Assembly: GCF_954871325.1 (NCBI RefSeq) | Contig: NC_088777.1 | Coordinates: 30,047,366 to 30,111,365 of the forward strand | From: Gordionus sp. m RMFG-2023 | Lineage: Eukaryota; Nematomorpha; Gordioida; Chordodea; Parachordodidae | Length of the DNA: 64,000 bases | Direction of reading: 5' to 3' | Shown here: in pieces, positions 1 to 8,673 of the stretch | How the letters are laid out: the number at the start of each line of letters is the position of its first letter | Position numbering within the stretch: position 1 is the first letter of the stretch | Notes under the pieces: generated by a model | Database searches by the model: none | Told to the model about the DNA's origin: nothing | What the model saw: only the letters and a program-made list of their open reading frames with translations | Program-made: the position numbers and the translations under genes

Positions 1-62
1 GACTTTAGAGCTATCCTTGATGAAGCTGTAAAGGAAATCCCTAAGGATTACCTAGTCATAAT
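1..62 (+). mobile_element. LINE fragment, APE-type endonuclease (left piece)
   Basis: Reading from base 1 the + strand encodes the middle of an apurinic-like endonuclease of a non-LTR retrotransposon, running into the residues KDYLVII at the right end. The reading frame stops abruptly where a hAT element begins and resumes with GGDLNAHVGK at 1669, the signature catalytic GDxN block of this endonuclease family. The fragment is also cut by the window edge, so the LINE 5' end is outside. The reverse transcriptase at 5125-6022 probably belongs to the same LINE copy, since orientation and domain order agree. This is a dead copy. Confidence 0.8.
55..62. repeat. 8-bp target site duplication of hAT (left)
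   Basis: GTCATAAT here is repeated exactly at 1661-1668 immediately outside the right inverted repeat. Eight base pairs is the standard hAT duplication length. Confidence 0.9.
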
Positions 63-1660
63 TAGGGATGTAAGACAGGGGAAATTTCCCGGAAAATATG
101 GGAAACTTCGAAATTTCCCCTATAGTTTCCCCAATTTTTATAATACCTTTTTTTTGCTTAAATCAACATGATTTTTATAATATTAACGTTTTCACAATTT
201 TAAAAATGGTCTTATGATAAAATAAATACGATTTTTATTATATTTTATATAAACATTTTTTTTTCACGGTTCATATCATAAGTTATAATTGTGTTTTGTT
301 TTCGAATATATATTAATTTCCTTATCACCAAAGATGGGAATTTCAAAAATCAACACCATAATAACTGACAATGCAAGCAATATTAAAAAAGCTAGGACCC
401 TTGTAAAAATGAAACATCCAACTATTGAATACATTTACTTCTAAAGGACATAGCAAATAAAATATTATCTCTAGATTTTAGTCACAAAAGCTAAAAATAT
501 CATCATATATGTAAAATCTAACAATATTCTTTTATCAACCAAAAGAAAACAAGAAATAATAAAAATTGTTTTCCTAAAGTTGTCTAGCCTAACTCGTTGG
601 GCAGGTATAGTTTTGATGAACAATAGCTTGTTAAAAAAATAAAGATATTCTACAGGAAATTTCTTGATATATTTACTGATCGAGCTAAGATACTTATTCT
701 TCTCGATCGATGGGGGTTTAAATGATCTAATGCCAGTATACAATTTTATAAAAGTCATATTTGCACAAATACAAATAGTAAGGAGATCAATTTATCAGAT
801 GTCCCTCAAGCATTTATTCATATCAGGAGAAGACATTTAGGGATTATAAAACAATATCAAATCTATTGTTACAGAGTGAGATTTCAGAAATTAAGCAGTT
901 TATTAAAAGGCGAAAAATTTTTTTTTACCGGGACATACATTATGCTGCTCATATATTTGACCGAATTATTTGAAAGACAATGAAGTTGCAAAGGAGTTTG
1001 ATATCATTAACCGATTTTCTGGATATCTAGATTTAGATATTGCGAGAGTAATAGGAAACCTATCCAAATATCGTGCAAGGGAAGATTTTTTTAATATGGC
1101 AAGTCTAAGGCGCATCATTTTCAGATCCAGTGACTTGGGTGGAAAATTTAAATACTTTTTATTTTAGTAAACAATAACCTAACTCTTTTTCTAATCTTAA
1201 AAATATGGTACTCATTTGGAAATATTCATTCGAAACCTAGAAATAGAATAAAAAATGATAAGGTCTGAAAATTAATTTTTATAAGAGTCAATCTCCATTT
1301 TATGGGAAAAGAAATTTCTGCAAATGATAAATTGCTGGATTCTAGAATTTCAAGCTCTGATCTGGAATCATTTTCTTCTTCAAACGAAGATAACTAAAAA
1401 ATAAATCAAAATTTCATATTTGTTTAAATATTGTTTATAATCTATGTATTTCAAATGAAACATGTAAAGAATTCACAAATTAATAGAAATTAAATTATAT
1501 TTGTTTAATTATAATGTTTATAATTTATATATTTTCAATAAAAAATGAAAAAAAAATCAATACTGACCTACAAAGTAAAAAAAGATAGTTTCCCGTTTTT
1601 TCCCCAAATTTCCCGGGAAATTTCCCCGAAATATAGTTTCCCAGGAAATTTACATCCCTA
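63..1660 (+). mobile_element. hAT element inserted in LINE endonuclease
   Basis: Terminal inverted repeats TAGGGATGTAA (63-73) and TTACATCCCTA (1650-1660) are perfect, and an 8-bp target duplication GTCATAAT (55-62 and 1661-1668) flanks them; both are hallmarks of hAT transposons. Removing it would restore the LINE reading frame exactly. Both ends carry clustered sub-terminal copies of a GGGAAATTTCCC-like motif (about 78-135 and 1585-1648), a likely transposase binding array. Inside are degenerate transposase pieces: TDNASNI near 363, an open stretch at 970-1167 and an acidic tail near 1320-1395. At 1.6 kb with a broken gene it is a non-autonomous or dead copy. Confidence 0.9.
333..1400 (+). 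pseudogene. Degenerate hAT transposase
   Basis: Scattered + strand segments resemble a hAT transposase. At 333-437 an open stretch contains TDNASNI, matching the conserved D-N-A-x-N catalytic-domain block of hAT RNase-H-like folds. At 970-1167 an open 65-codon stretch contains YRAREDFFNMA, resembling the region just before the dimerisation domain. At about 1318-1396 a Ser/Asp-rich tail (SSSDLESFSSSNED) ends in a stop codon. Several stops and frame changes separate the pieces. No intact dimerisation domain was seen, so activity is ruled out. Confidence 0.6.
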
Positions 1661-1668
1661 GTCATAAT

Positions 1669-1820
1669 TGGTGGTGACTTAAATGCGCATGTGGGGAAAG
1701 CAAGAGATAGCTACAAAAGGCATCATGGTGGTTTTGGATATGGAGAAAGAAATGATGAAGGAGAGCATGTACTGAAATTTGCGCAAGCCTTCGACCTTGC
1801 CTTAACCAACATCTACTATA
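1669..1820 (+). mobile_element. LINE fragment, APE-type endonuclease (right piece)
   Basis: This continues the frame broken at 62. It encodes GGDLNAHVGK followed by GFGYGERNDEGEHVLKFA and LALTNIYY, the conserved endonuclease order GDxNAHxG ... N..G..LL.FA....L.. TN seen in many RTE/Jockey-like LINEs. The block is open over its whole length and stops at 1820, where truncated hAT copy A begins. The downstream part of the endonuclease is not visible. Confidence 0.8.
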
Positions 1821-2727
1821 GGCGTAATATTTACTTATTATTTTCAAATTTTTAGTGGCGTAATATTTATCTACCATTTTCAAATTTCTAGTCAAATAAT
1901 AATTATTTCTGAAACTTCTTGTCCAACAGGGAAAAAGAAATTGCAAGTCCAACGAGTTAGAGTATCTGCCATCAAGCAGTAACAGCTTAAGGAGTTAGAA
2001 GAGCCAATTATTTGCTATTACTGAAATATCACAATGGTCTGAAATTAATATTTCCCCAGAAGCAAGAAAATTATTGGATACAATGCTTATTCCAAATTTT
2101 ATTTCTCATTAGAATGTATTATTTAATTATACAATTATTTTAGGTATTACTTTTCAAAAACATGACATTGACTTGATTAAGAAAATGAGAATAGCGGAGA
2201 GCATTTTATCAGAACTCAAGGAAATTAGGGCTAATGTTGATGAAGAATTTCATATTTTATATTTTATTGTTGATTCAAAAGCAGAGCTATACGTGTTTAA
2301 TATTTGTCTCTCTCGACTTGTTGCAAGGCAAGCTCATCGTTAAAACATTTATATAGGATCAGTAGAAGAGTATATCTTAAATCAGATACATTTATAACCC
2401 AAATAAATGAATTTTTAATTCATCATGCAGCACTTACTAATCTGCAAATAACTTCCACAAAAGCCTTCCCAACCTTTTTCAGATGGTGATAGAAAAAAAA
2501 ATATTTGTTAGATTTTTATTATGTATATGTTAAAGTATCTTATGATGCCTTACTAGCTGAATAACTATGTTTAATGGTTAATATAGTCCCAAAAAATGTT
2601 GTGGATGCTCTGCATTATTTCAAACACATTTTAGATTAAATTCCCAATGTATTAAAAGGGTTTATAAACTCTTCCCATTAGTAAACTAATGAGAGAACAT
2701 TCTCTTTTTTAAGAAGAATAACAGAGG

Positions 2728-3110
2728 CCTGGAGAAGTACATTTGCAGGGCACGGCCCGGATTTTTTTTAAAGATTTTTACGGACTGGCCTAGGTTTTTT
2801 TAAAAAAATTTCAGGCCCGGCCCGGCTTTTTAAAAAAAAATATTTAGGCCCGACTCGGCTTTTTTTTAAAAAATTTTAGGCCCGGCCCGGATTTTTTTAA
2901 AATAAATTATATTTATTTTTAATTTTTATAGCTAATAATAACGATTTCAAATATAGGCTGTTTTAAAAAATACAGCCCGGATTGGGTGTTTTTTTAAAAT
3001 AATTCAGACCAGGCTTGGTTGTTTTTTTAAAAAAATTTTAGGCCCGGCCCGGGTATATTTAAAAAAATTAAAATAATGTCCGGCCTGGGGGCCGGGCCTG
3101 CAGATCTCTG
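2728..3110. repeat. GC-rich GGCCCGG block inside hAT copy A
   Basis: This run contains repeated CCCGGCCCGG-type motifs separated by T/A homopolymers, ending GGGCCGGGCCTGCAGATCTCTG. The right end, read in reverse, resembles the left end (CAGAG...TGCAGG.C...GGCCC), so it looks like a small inverted-repeat element. It sits between coding for the hAT motif ERTFSFLRRI (about 2690-2720) and the downstream tail beginning PRSTTSESRL (3115). The same block occupies the same place in copies B, C and D. Confidence 0.65.
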
Positions 3111-3112
3111 AA

Positions 3113-3255
3113 AAACATACCAAGAAGTACAACATCTGAAAGTAGATTGAAAGATTTGGATCTTTTGAATATTCATAGGCATTTGACGACAAGCAAGGAT
3201 GAGATAATTGAAAAATTAGCTCAATCACAACGAAGATTGGATTTTACATTGTAAA
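3113..3255 (+). pseudogene. hAT dimerisation-domain tail (copy A)
   Basis: Open + strand stretch reading PRSTTSESRLKDLDLLNIHR followed by a Lys/Glu-rich tail ending in RRLDFTL and a stop codon. In hAT transposases of the ZMYM1-like group the dimerisation domain runs ERSFS.LRRIKTYLRSTM...RL..LALLNIHR, so this is its second half. The first half lies upstream of the GC-rich block near 2690-2720. The same tail is best preserved in copy D at 57357-57506. Confidence 0.7.
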
Positions 3256-3623
3256 TTTATAACATACAAAATGCAATTATTCCTAAGAAACTTTTTGTGT
3301 AAAGGCTCAAAAAATTCAAATTTCTATTTTGGGTCATTTAAGTGATTCTTTACATATAATTTTTTTATAATTCACATTAATTTAAATTGTGTTATAGAAA
3401 TAGTTATTAGTCCTAATAAATTTATGCTTGATATTTTTAAAAAACAATAATATTTCTTAAAAATTTTTATTATCCCCCCCCCCCCCCAGACCAAATTCCT
3501 GTGTACGCGCCTGGTTTGGACATCTATTAGCGAAATCTCAAGGGCTTAGGCAATATTTTTCTGGCTAAAATATTGAGTTAGCCGTTTTAAAAAATCGGCT
3601 CAAAACGAGCCGTTTAACATCAC

Positions 3624-4270
3624 TAATTATGACAATTGTCACTTATCTAGATTACATCTTCACTAAAGTTTTAATTAAACATGTTAGAAATATTTATTTT
3701 TGTCCATTTACGTCAAAAAAATTCAAAAAACTTTAAAAATAACTATTATGACAATTGTCACTTATCTAGGGTACATCTTCACTAAAGTTTTAATTAAACA
3801 TGTTGGAAATATTTATTTTTACCCATTTACTTCAAAAAAATTTTAAAAATAACTATTATGGCAATTGTCACTTATCTAGGGTACATCTTCACTAAAGTTT
3901 TAATTAAACATGTTAGAAATATTTATTTTTGTCCATTTACGTCAAAAAAACTTTAAAAATAACTATTATGACAATTGTCACTTAACTAGGGTACATCTTC
4001 ACTAAAGTTTTAATTAAACATGTTAGAAATATTTATTTTTGTCCATTTACGACAAAAAAATTCAAAAAGCTTTAAAAATAACTATTATGACAATTGTCAC
4101 TTATCTAGGGTACATCTTCACTAAAGTTTTAATTAAACATGTTAGAAATATTTATTTTTACCCATTTATGTCAAAAAAAATTTAAAAATAACGATAATGA
4201 TAATTGTCACTTATTTAGGGTACATCTTCACTAAATTTTTAATTAAACATGTTTGCTACTTATTTTTGTC
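3624..4270. repeat. 110-119 bp tandem repeat array, about 5.5 units
   Basis: Units share GACAATTGTCACTTATCTAGGGTACATC and a following ATTAAACATGTTAGAAATATTTATTTTTG stretch (longest motif quoted in parts: GACAATTGTC, then ACATGTTAGAAATAT). The GACAATTGTC motif recurs at 3631, 3750, 3860, 3970, 4089 and 4199, giving spacings of 119, 110, 110, 119 and 110. The 9-base length difference is an optional ATTCAAAAA insert, so two unit types alternate. There is no coding potential. It lies in the spacer between the two halves of the LINE. Confidence 0.85.
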
Positions 4271-4859
4271 ACTTAGTATTAAAAAAATTAAATACGTTTA
4301 AAAATACCGATATAATTATCATATTTCCAAAGAACATCTTCATTTAAATTATAATCTCATTTATAATATATTACACTCTTATGACAAAAAATGTTAAAAA
4401 AATGAACATGACATCTATCACATTAAAATATTAACCTTAAAACGATCGTATAAAATAACATAAAAAATATTTAAATTATTTAGAAAAAACTACCTCATTT
4501 AACAGCCTTAAAAATTAGATAATTTTATAAAAATGATAAAAATAAATTAAAGATTTCACCTAAAAGATTGTTTATTTATAATAAAATTCAAGTTAAAATT
4601 CAATCAAAAATTATTTTCATAAATATTTTGAAAATCACTTAATGTTATTGTAGTCATTTTTTTATTAAAAAACATATCATAATATAAATTTCATTTCATA
4701 TAAATAAAAAATATTAAATCAAATCATATGTTTTTTTGTTGATAATAAAATATTATAAAAAAGTTATTTTACTAAAATAACACGAATTTGAGATTTTTAT
4801 TATATTTAAAATAAATTGTGGCTCAAAATTAGACTCTAGCCAACTCCTGAGCCGGCTTG

Positions 4860-5062
4860 AGCTTGAGCCAAATTTTCAGCTCCGACCTCGAGGTTGAAGC
4901 CAAAATTTTTAGCTCCGACCTCGAGGTTTAAGCCAAAATTTCAGCTCCGACCTCGAGGTTTAAGCCAAAATTTCAGCTCCGACCTCGAGGTTTAAGCCAA
5001 AATTTTAGCTCCGACTAAGCCAAAATTTTCGGCTCCGACCTCTAGGTTTGAACCAATTTTTC
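4860..5062. repeat. About 32-bp tandem repeat (AGCTCCGACCTCGAGG)
   Basis: Five to six degenerate units of the form AGCTCCGACCTCGAGGTT followed by TAAGCCAAAATTT. CTCGAGG recurs near 4888, 4920, 4953 and 4986, with decayed copies after. The array is flanked on the right by GCTTGGCTCAGCCGTTTAACAACACTA (5098-5124; quoted in full only to mark the edge), which looks like a transposon terminus because CGAGCCGTTTAACATCACTA also ends at about 3625. It directly abuts the LINE reverse transcriptase. Confidence 0.7.
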
Positions 5063-5124
5063 GCCTCAAAAACTGGCTGAGTTTACGGCTAAGCCGGCTT
5101 GGCTCAGCCGTTTAACAACACTAA

Positions 5125-6022
5125 GCACAACAGGTACTTCAGCAGGCTTCACAATAGCCGAAGGAGTTCATCAAAGGTCGGCTCTCAGCCCACTTCCCTT
5201 CATTACAGTAATAGATGTATTAACACAGTCTATACCTCGAACAGTCCCGTGGAATATGATATTTGCAGATGATATTGTGTTATTTGCCGAATCCAAGGAT
5301 GAAATGAAAGAAAGATTAGTGAGTTGGATAAATATTCTAGAAAAGCATGGACTAAAAGTAAATAGAGAAAAGACGGAGTATATGGTGATAGGAGAAGATG
5401 AAACAGAAAGTATTGATATAAATGAATGGTAGATATCGGCAATTGAAAGCTGCAAATATTTGGGCTCCTCTTTACAAACAAACGGCACAATAGAAAAAGA
5501 GATAAAGAGTAAAATTAATCAAGGGTGGTTTAAGTGGCGATCTTTATCTCGAGTGCTATTTGACAAAAGAATCCCACACAAATTAAAGGGAAAAATTTAC
5601 ATTCCATAGTACAACCAACTATTCTATATAGTTGGGAAACATGGCCAACCAAAGAATCAGACGAGAGAAGTCTACTAACTATGGAGATGAGAATGCTGAA
5701 GATGATTGGGGTAACAAGAAAGGATAAAGTGCGCAGTACAAGAATACTAGGAAGTTTAAAGGTAGTGCCCATTAAGACTAAGTTATAGGTAAACAGACTT
5801 AGGTGGTATGAGCACTCAATGAGAAGGCCTTTGAACTATATAGGAAATAAGGTTGAGAGTTTGGAAGTGATGGGCAAACGTAAAAGAGGAAGGCCAAAAC
5901 TTCAATGGGGCCATAAAGGAGCCAATATGAAGATGTATAAATTAGATAGAAGAGATAGTATGAATAACATAAAGTGGAGAGAGATATTGAAGGAGCTTAC
6001 CACCAGAAAAGGTGATAGCTAA
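5125..6022 (+). pseudogene. LINE reverse transcriptase, C-terminal half
   Basis: Encodes the back half of a non-LTR retrotransposon reverse transcriptase. The order is TSAGFTIAEGVHQRSALSP (the GxxQGSxLSP block), then FADDIVLFAE (catalytic FADD box, about 5260), then EKHGLKVNREKTEYM, then CKYLGSSLQTNG near 5450, and finally a thumb/connection region with RLRWYEHSMRR (about 5800). A basic tail KRKRGRPKLQW leads to the stop near 6020. At least two in-frame stops interrupt it (for example after INEW near 5430, and near 5610 and 5786). Together with the endonuclease pieces at 1-1820 this is probably one dead LINE copy with its middle lost or replaced by later insertions. Confidence 0.85.
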
Positions 6023-6402
6023 AGAGGAAAAAAATAAAATTTCCAATATGAAAATAACTTGAAATTTTCCTTAAATGGCATAAAAGCATGAATTTAGTTC
6101 CGGGAATGAGTTTGACCTTTTGAACAAGATATTTTTTCAATTCATCATCTTTTACATATGTATGAGTAATTAATTCCAGTCATATTTTCTTTATAAAAAT
6201 TAAATGAGTAAGTTGTTTAATATCTGATTCTCATATGGACGTTGAAGTTAGCTCTTTCTGCTAACCTTTTGGTAATGTTTGCTATGGGCTGTTAGGAAAA
6301 GAATGTCATTCTGCTTTAATTCTAAAATCTAGTTCAAGATGGCTTAGAGTATGAAATTAATTAATATCTCTTCAGGAAAAAAAAATTTTCATAAATTTTT
6401 AT
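6023..6402. other. Intergenic AT-rich spacer
   Basis: This lies between the LINE end and the piggyBac TTAA site. It probably includes the LINE 3' untranslated region just after 6022. No open frame, structured RNA or repeat was recognised. Confidence 0.4.
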
Positions 6403-6754
6403 TTAACCCTTCACTACAAAGGTGGGGTAAATACGACCCCATAACTTTTATATTCTTTGTAATACAAAACCTAGTAGATATTCCGACCTGGTTTTTTCAG
6501 TAGTTTAATATTTTGTAACAAATTATACAACTTCCAAATTTCATGATTATTGATTTGATAGTTTTTGAGATATATGAAATTTGTTGAGCTTGGGGTAAAA
6601 TATACCCCACCTATGTAAACACGTAATATTTTTTTATTATGTTTATGTATGTCAGGTTAAAAAATATAATTATTTCTATTTTTTGATTGATATATATGAC
6701 TTTAAATTTGAAATTTTATATAATTATTTTTTCGGTGGAGTAAAAAATCATAAA

Positions 6755-6838
6755 TACTCCATTTAGTCAAGCCATCTTTACCTAAATTTATCATATAAAT
6801 TATATAATACTAGAATATTAAACTATAAAAATAATTAT
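6755..6838. repeat. Inverted repeat arm inside piggyBac (left arm)
   Basis: This 84-base stretch is an almost exact reverse complement of 7024-7108, with about two or three mismatches, separated by about 185 bp. The right arm includes transposase coding (KDGLTKWS), so the left arm is an inverted copy of coding DNA placed upstream. It could fold into a long hairpin and give double-stranded RNA. Confidence 0.85.
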
Positions 6839-6914
6839 TATTTTCTTTTCCCAATTTAAATTATTCTAGTGTGAAAGTAATTCATTTATATATATTTTAT
6901 ATAACAATTACATA

Positions 6915-8323
6915 GGTGAAATAGATTGTGAATCAAGTGATGATGATTATTTATTAGATAGCAATCACAATTCAGAAACTGAGGAAGATGATACAGAGAG
7001 TGATAAAGAGGGAAAAGAAAATAACAATTATTTTTATAGTTTAATATTCTAGTATTATATAATTTATATTATAAATTTAGGTAAAGATGGCTTGACTAAA
7101 TGGAGTAAGGCATGTTTTCCCCAAAAAAGAACCAGATCTCATAACATTATTTCTAGCTTGCCAGGTGTAAAATCAAATGCAAAACAAGCAACTTCACCAT
7201 TAGAATGCTATAAATTATTTATTACTCTAAATATTACAAATCTAATAATAAAATGCACAAATCAAAAAATAGAAGATCATAATTCAAAAATCCCCTCTTC
7301 TTCTAATGTCAAAATTGATGCAATTGAATTAAATGCATTGATAGGTTTATTATTGATTGCAGGTATACATAAATCTAATCATTAGAATTTAAGAGATCTA
7401 TGGAGTAATGATGGATTTGAAGTGAATGTATTCAGGTATACTATGAATATCAACCGATTCCAATTCTTATTGAAAATGCTAAGATTTGATGATATGTATA
7501 CAAGGGAGATAAGGAAAGCACAAGATAAAGCTACACATATCAGAGATATCTTTAATAATTTTAATGAAATTAATAAATGCTATAGTGTTGGGCAATACGT
7601 TTCAATTGATGAAATGCTTCCAGCTTTTAGAGGGAAATTTACCTTCAAGCAATACATGCCAAATAAGCCATCAAAATATGGCTTAAAAATTTATGCTCTC
7701 GTGGATTCAAGAACATTTTATACTTTGGAAATGGAATTATATGCTGGCAAGCCTGAAGGACCATATAAATTGAGCAATAAGCCTTTTGATGTGGTTGAAA
7801 GATTAATTCAGCCCATTTCTAAGAGTAATAAGATTGTCACCACAGATAACTGGTTTACCAGTTATGAACTTGCTAAACATTTATTAAATTCCCATTCATT
7901 AACAATAGTAGGAACTTTAAGAAAAAATAAAAAGCATATTCCAACATCATTTAATTTTAAAAAGAAAGGTATTTATTTTAGTTTATTTGCCTTCCAAGAT
8001 AATATGACATTAGTATCGTACTTACCAAAAAAGTATAAGCATGTTATTATGCTTTCTACCCTTTACTATGATAACAATATTGATACATCAACTGGGAATT
8101 TTAAAAAACCAGAAATTGTCACATTTTACAATCTCACCAAGGCTGGTGTTGATGTTGTGGATCAGTTATGTTCAAATTATTCAATATCCAGAATAACAAA
8201 TAGATGGCTTTTGTTCAAATTGTTCAAAATTTATATGCAAAGATCATATGTATGTAACATGTCGTGAATGTTTTTTTAAAAAAATGCACGAACTTTAATA
8301 TCAAATATTTTTTTTAATATCTG
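6915..8323 (+). pseudogene. piggyBac transposase, broken
   Basis: Coding starts with an acidic N-terminal stretch near 6920-7018 (CESSDDDYLLD, SETEEDDTESD), as in most piggyBac transposases. It continues at 7086-7385 (W-rich N-terminal core) and 7386-8267. The catalytic DDE core is visible: SIDEMLPAFRG (first Asp region, about 7600), VTTDNWFTS (second Asp, about 7840) and VDVVDQL (about 8148). A TAG at 7384 replaces an expected Trp codon (context NH-stop-NLRDLW). After ITNRW (about 8200) the usual 100 or so residues are missing and the sequence jumps, in another frame, to the C-terminal cysteine-rich finger (CSNCSKFICKDHMYVTCREC, 8213-8272). An apparent 60-bp intron or insert with an AG end at 7079-7080 precedes the core. 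Confidence 0.9.
7024..7108. repeat. Inverted repeat arm inside piggyBac (right arm)
   Basis: Partner of the arm at 6755-6838. It covers the AT-rich segment that precedes AG at 7079-7080 and the first codons of the transposase core. Confidence 0.85.
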
Positions 8324-8673
8324 ATGTTTTATTATAAAATTTTAATTATTACTATAAAATATTGAATTAATAAAATATATAATCAAATTTGCTTCCTTTC
8401 ATTTATTTTAGGTCATATCATATGATTAAGGAATGTTCCAAAAAAAATTTTTTTTTTGAGCTGCTTTAGGGAAAATACCATACTTTATTTAGAAATAAAT
8501 GGAAATCTAGAAATTTTGTATTTATTATCTCTAATTGTTTTACAATAAGTGTGTAAAATTTTAGGTCATAAATTTTATTATTTGCTGAGATATAGCTATT
8601 TAAAATTTGTGGTAAAATAGACCCCACCTGTGTAACCGCGGGAGTTTTTTCCACCTATATAGTGAAGGGTTAA

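Larger units (their letters stand above)
1821..3513 (+). mobile_element. hAT family copy A (5'-truncated)
   Basis: This is one of four related elements in the window (A here, B 18223-20082, C 33646-35488, D 55791-57790). The 3' end has the family signature: a 14-base C tract, then a terminal repeat ending TGTACGCGCCTG at 3513. The left end starts inside the family sequence at GGCGTAATATTT, so the left terminal repeat is missing and no 8-bp duplication is present. Decayed coding on + includes the hAT-type piece near 2310-2440 and the dimerisation-domain tail at 3113-3255. A GC-rich block at about 2728-3110 interrupts that domain. It abuts the LINE endonuclease piece on its left. Confidence 0.75.
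3514..5124. other. Non-coding spacer, probably a repeat-rich DNA transposon relic
   Basis: Between hAT copy A and the LINE reverse transcriptase there is no credible gene. The stretch holds the two tandem arrays listed separately. Two termini-like sequences of the form GCCGTTTAACANCACTA end at about 3625 and at 5124 in the same orientation, so they may be right ends of two related hAT-like elements. No left end (TAGTGNTGTTAAACGGC) was found. The part at 4270-4830 is plain AT-rich DNA. Confidence 0.4.
6407..8669 (+). mobile_element. piggyBac-family transposon
   Basis: TTAA target duplications (6403-6406 and 8670-8673) directly flank 19-bp terminal inverted repeats: CCCTTCACTACAAAGGTGG at the left and, in reverse, CCCTTCACTATATAGGTGG at the right, with two mismatches. 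Both ends also carry sub-terminal GGGGTAAAATA/ACCCC motifs (near 6595 and 8612). TTAA insertion with a CCC start is diagnostic of piggyBac elements. The internal gene is broken by a stop and an internal deletion, and the 5' part holds an inverted duplication. The element is complete at its ends but not autonomous. Confidence 0.95.

Noticed and set aside
3624-4270. CRISPR array
   Set aside because: Whole 110-119 bp units repeat without unique spacers; this is a eukaryotic tandem satellite, and no cas genes exist here.
5171-5772. Minus-strand ORFs over the LINE
   Set aside because: They lie antisense to clear reverse transcriptase coding (FADD box) on the + strand.
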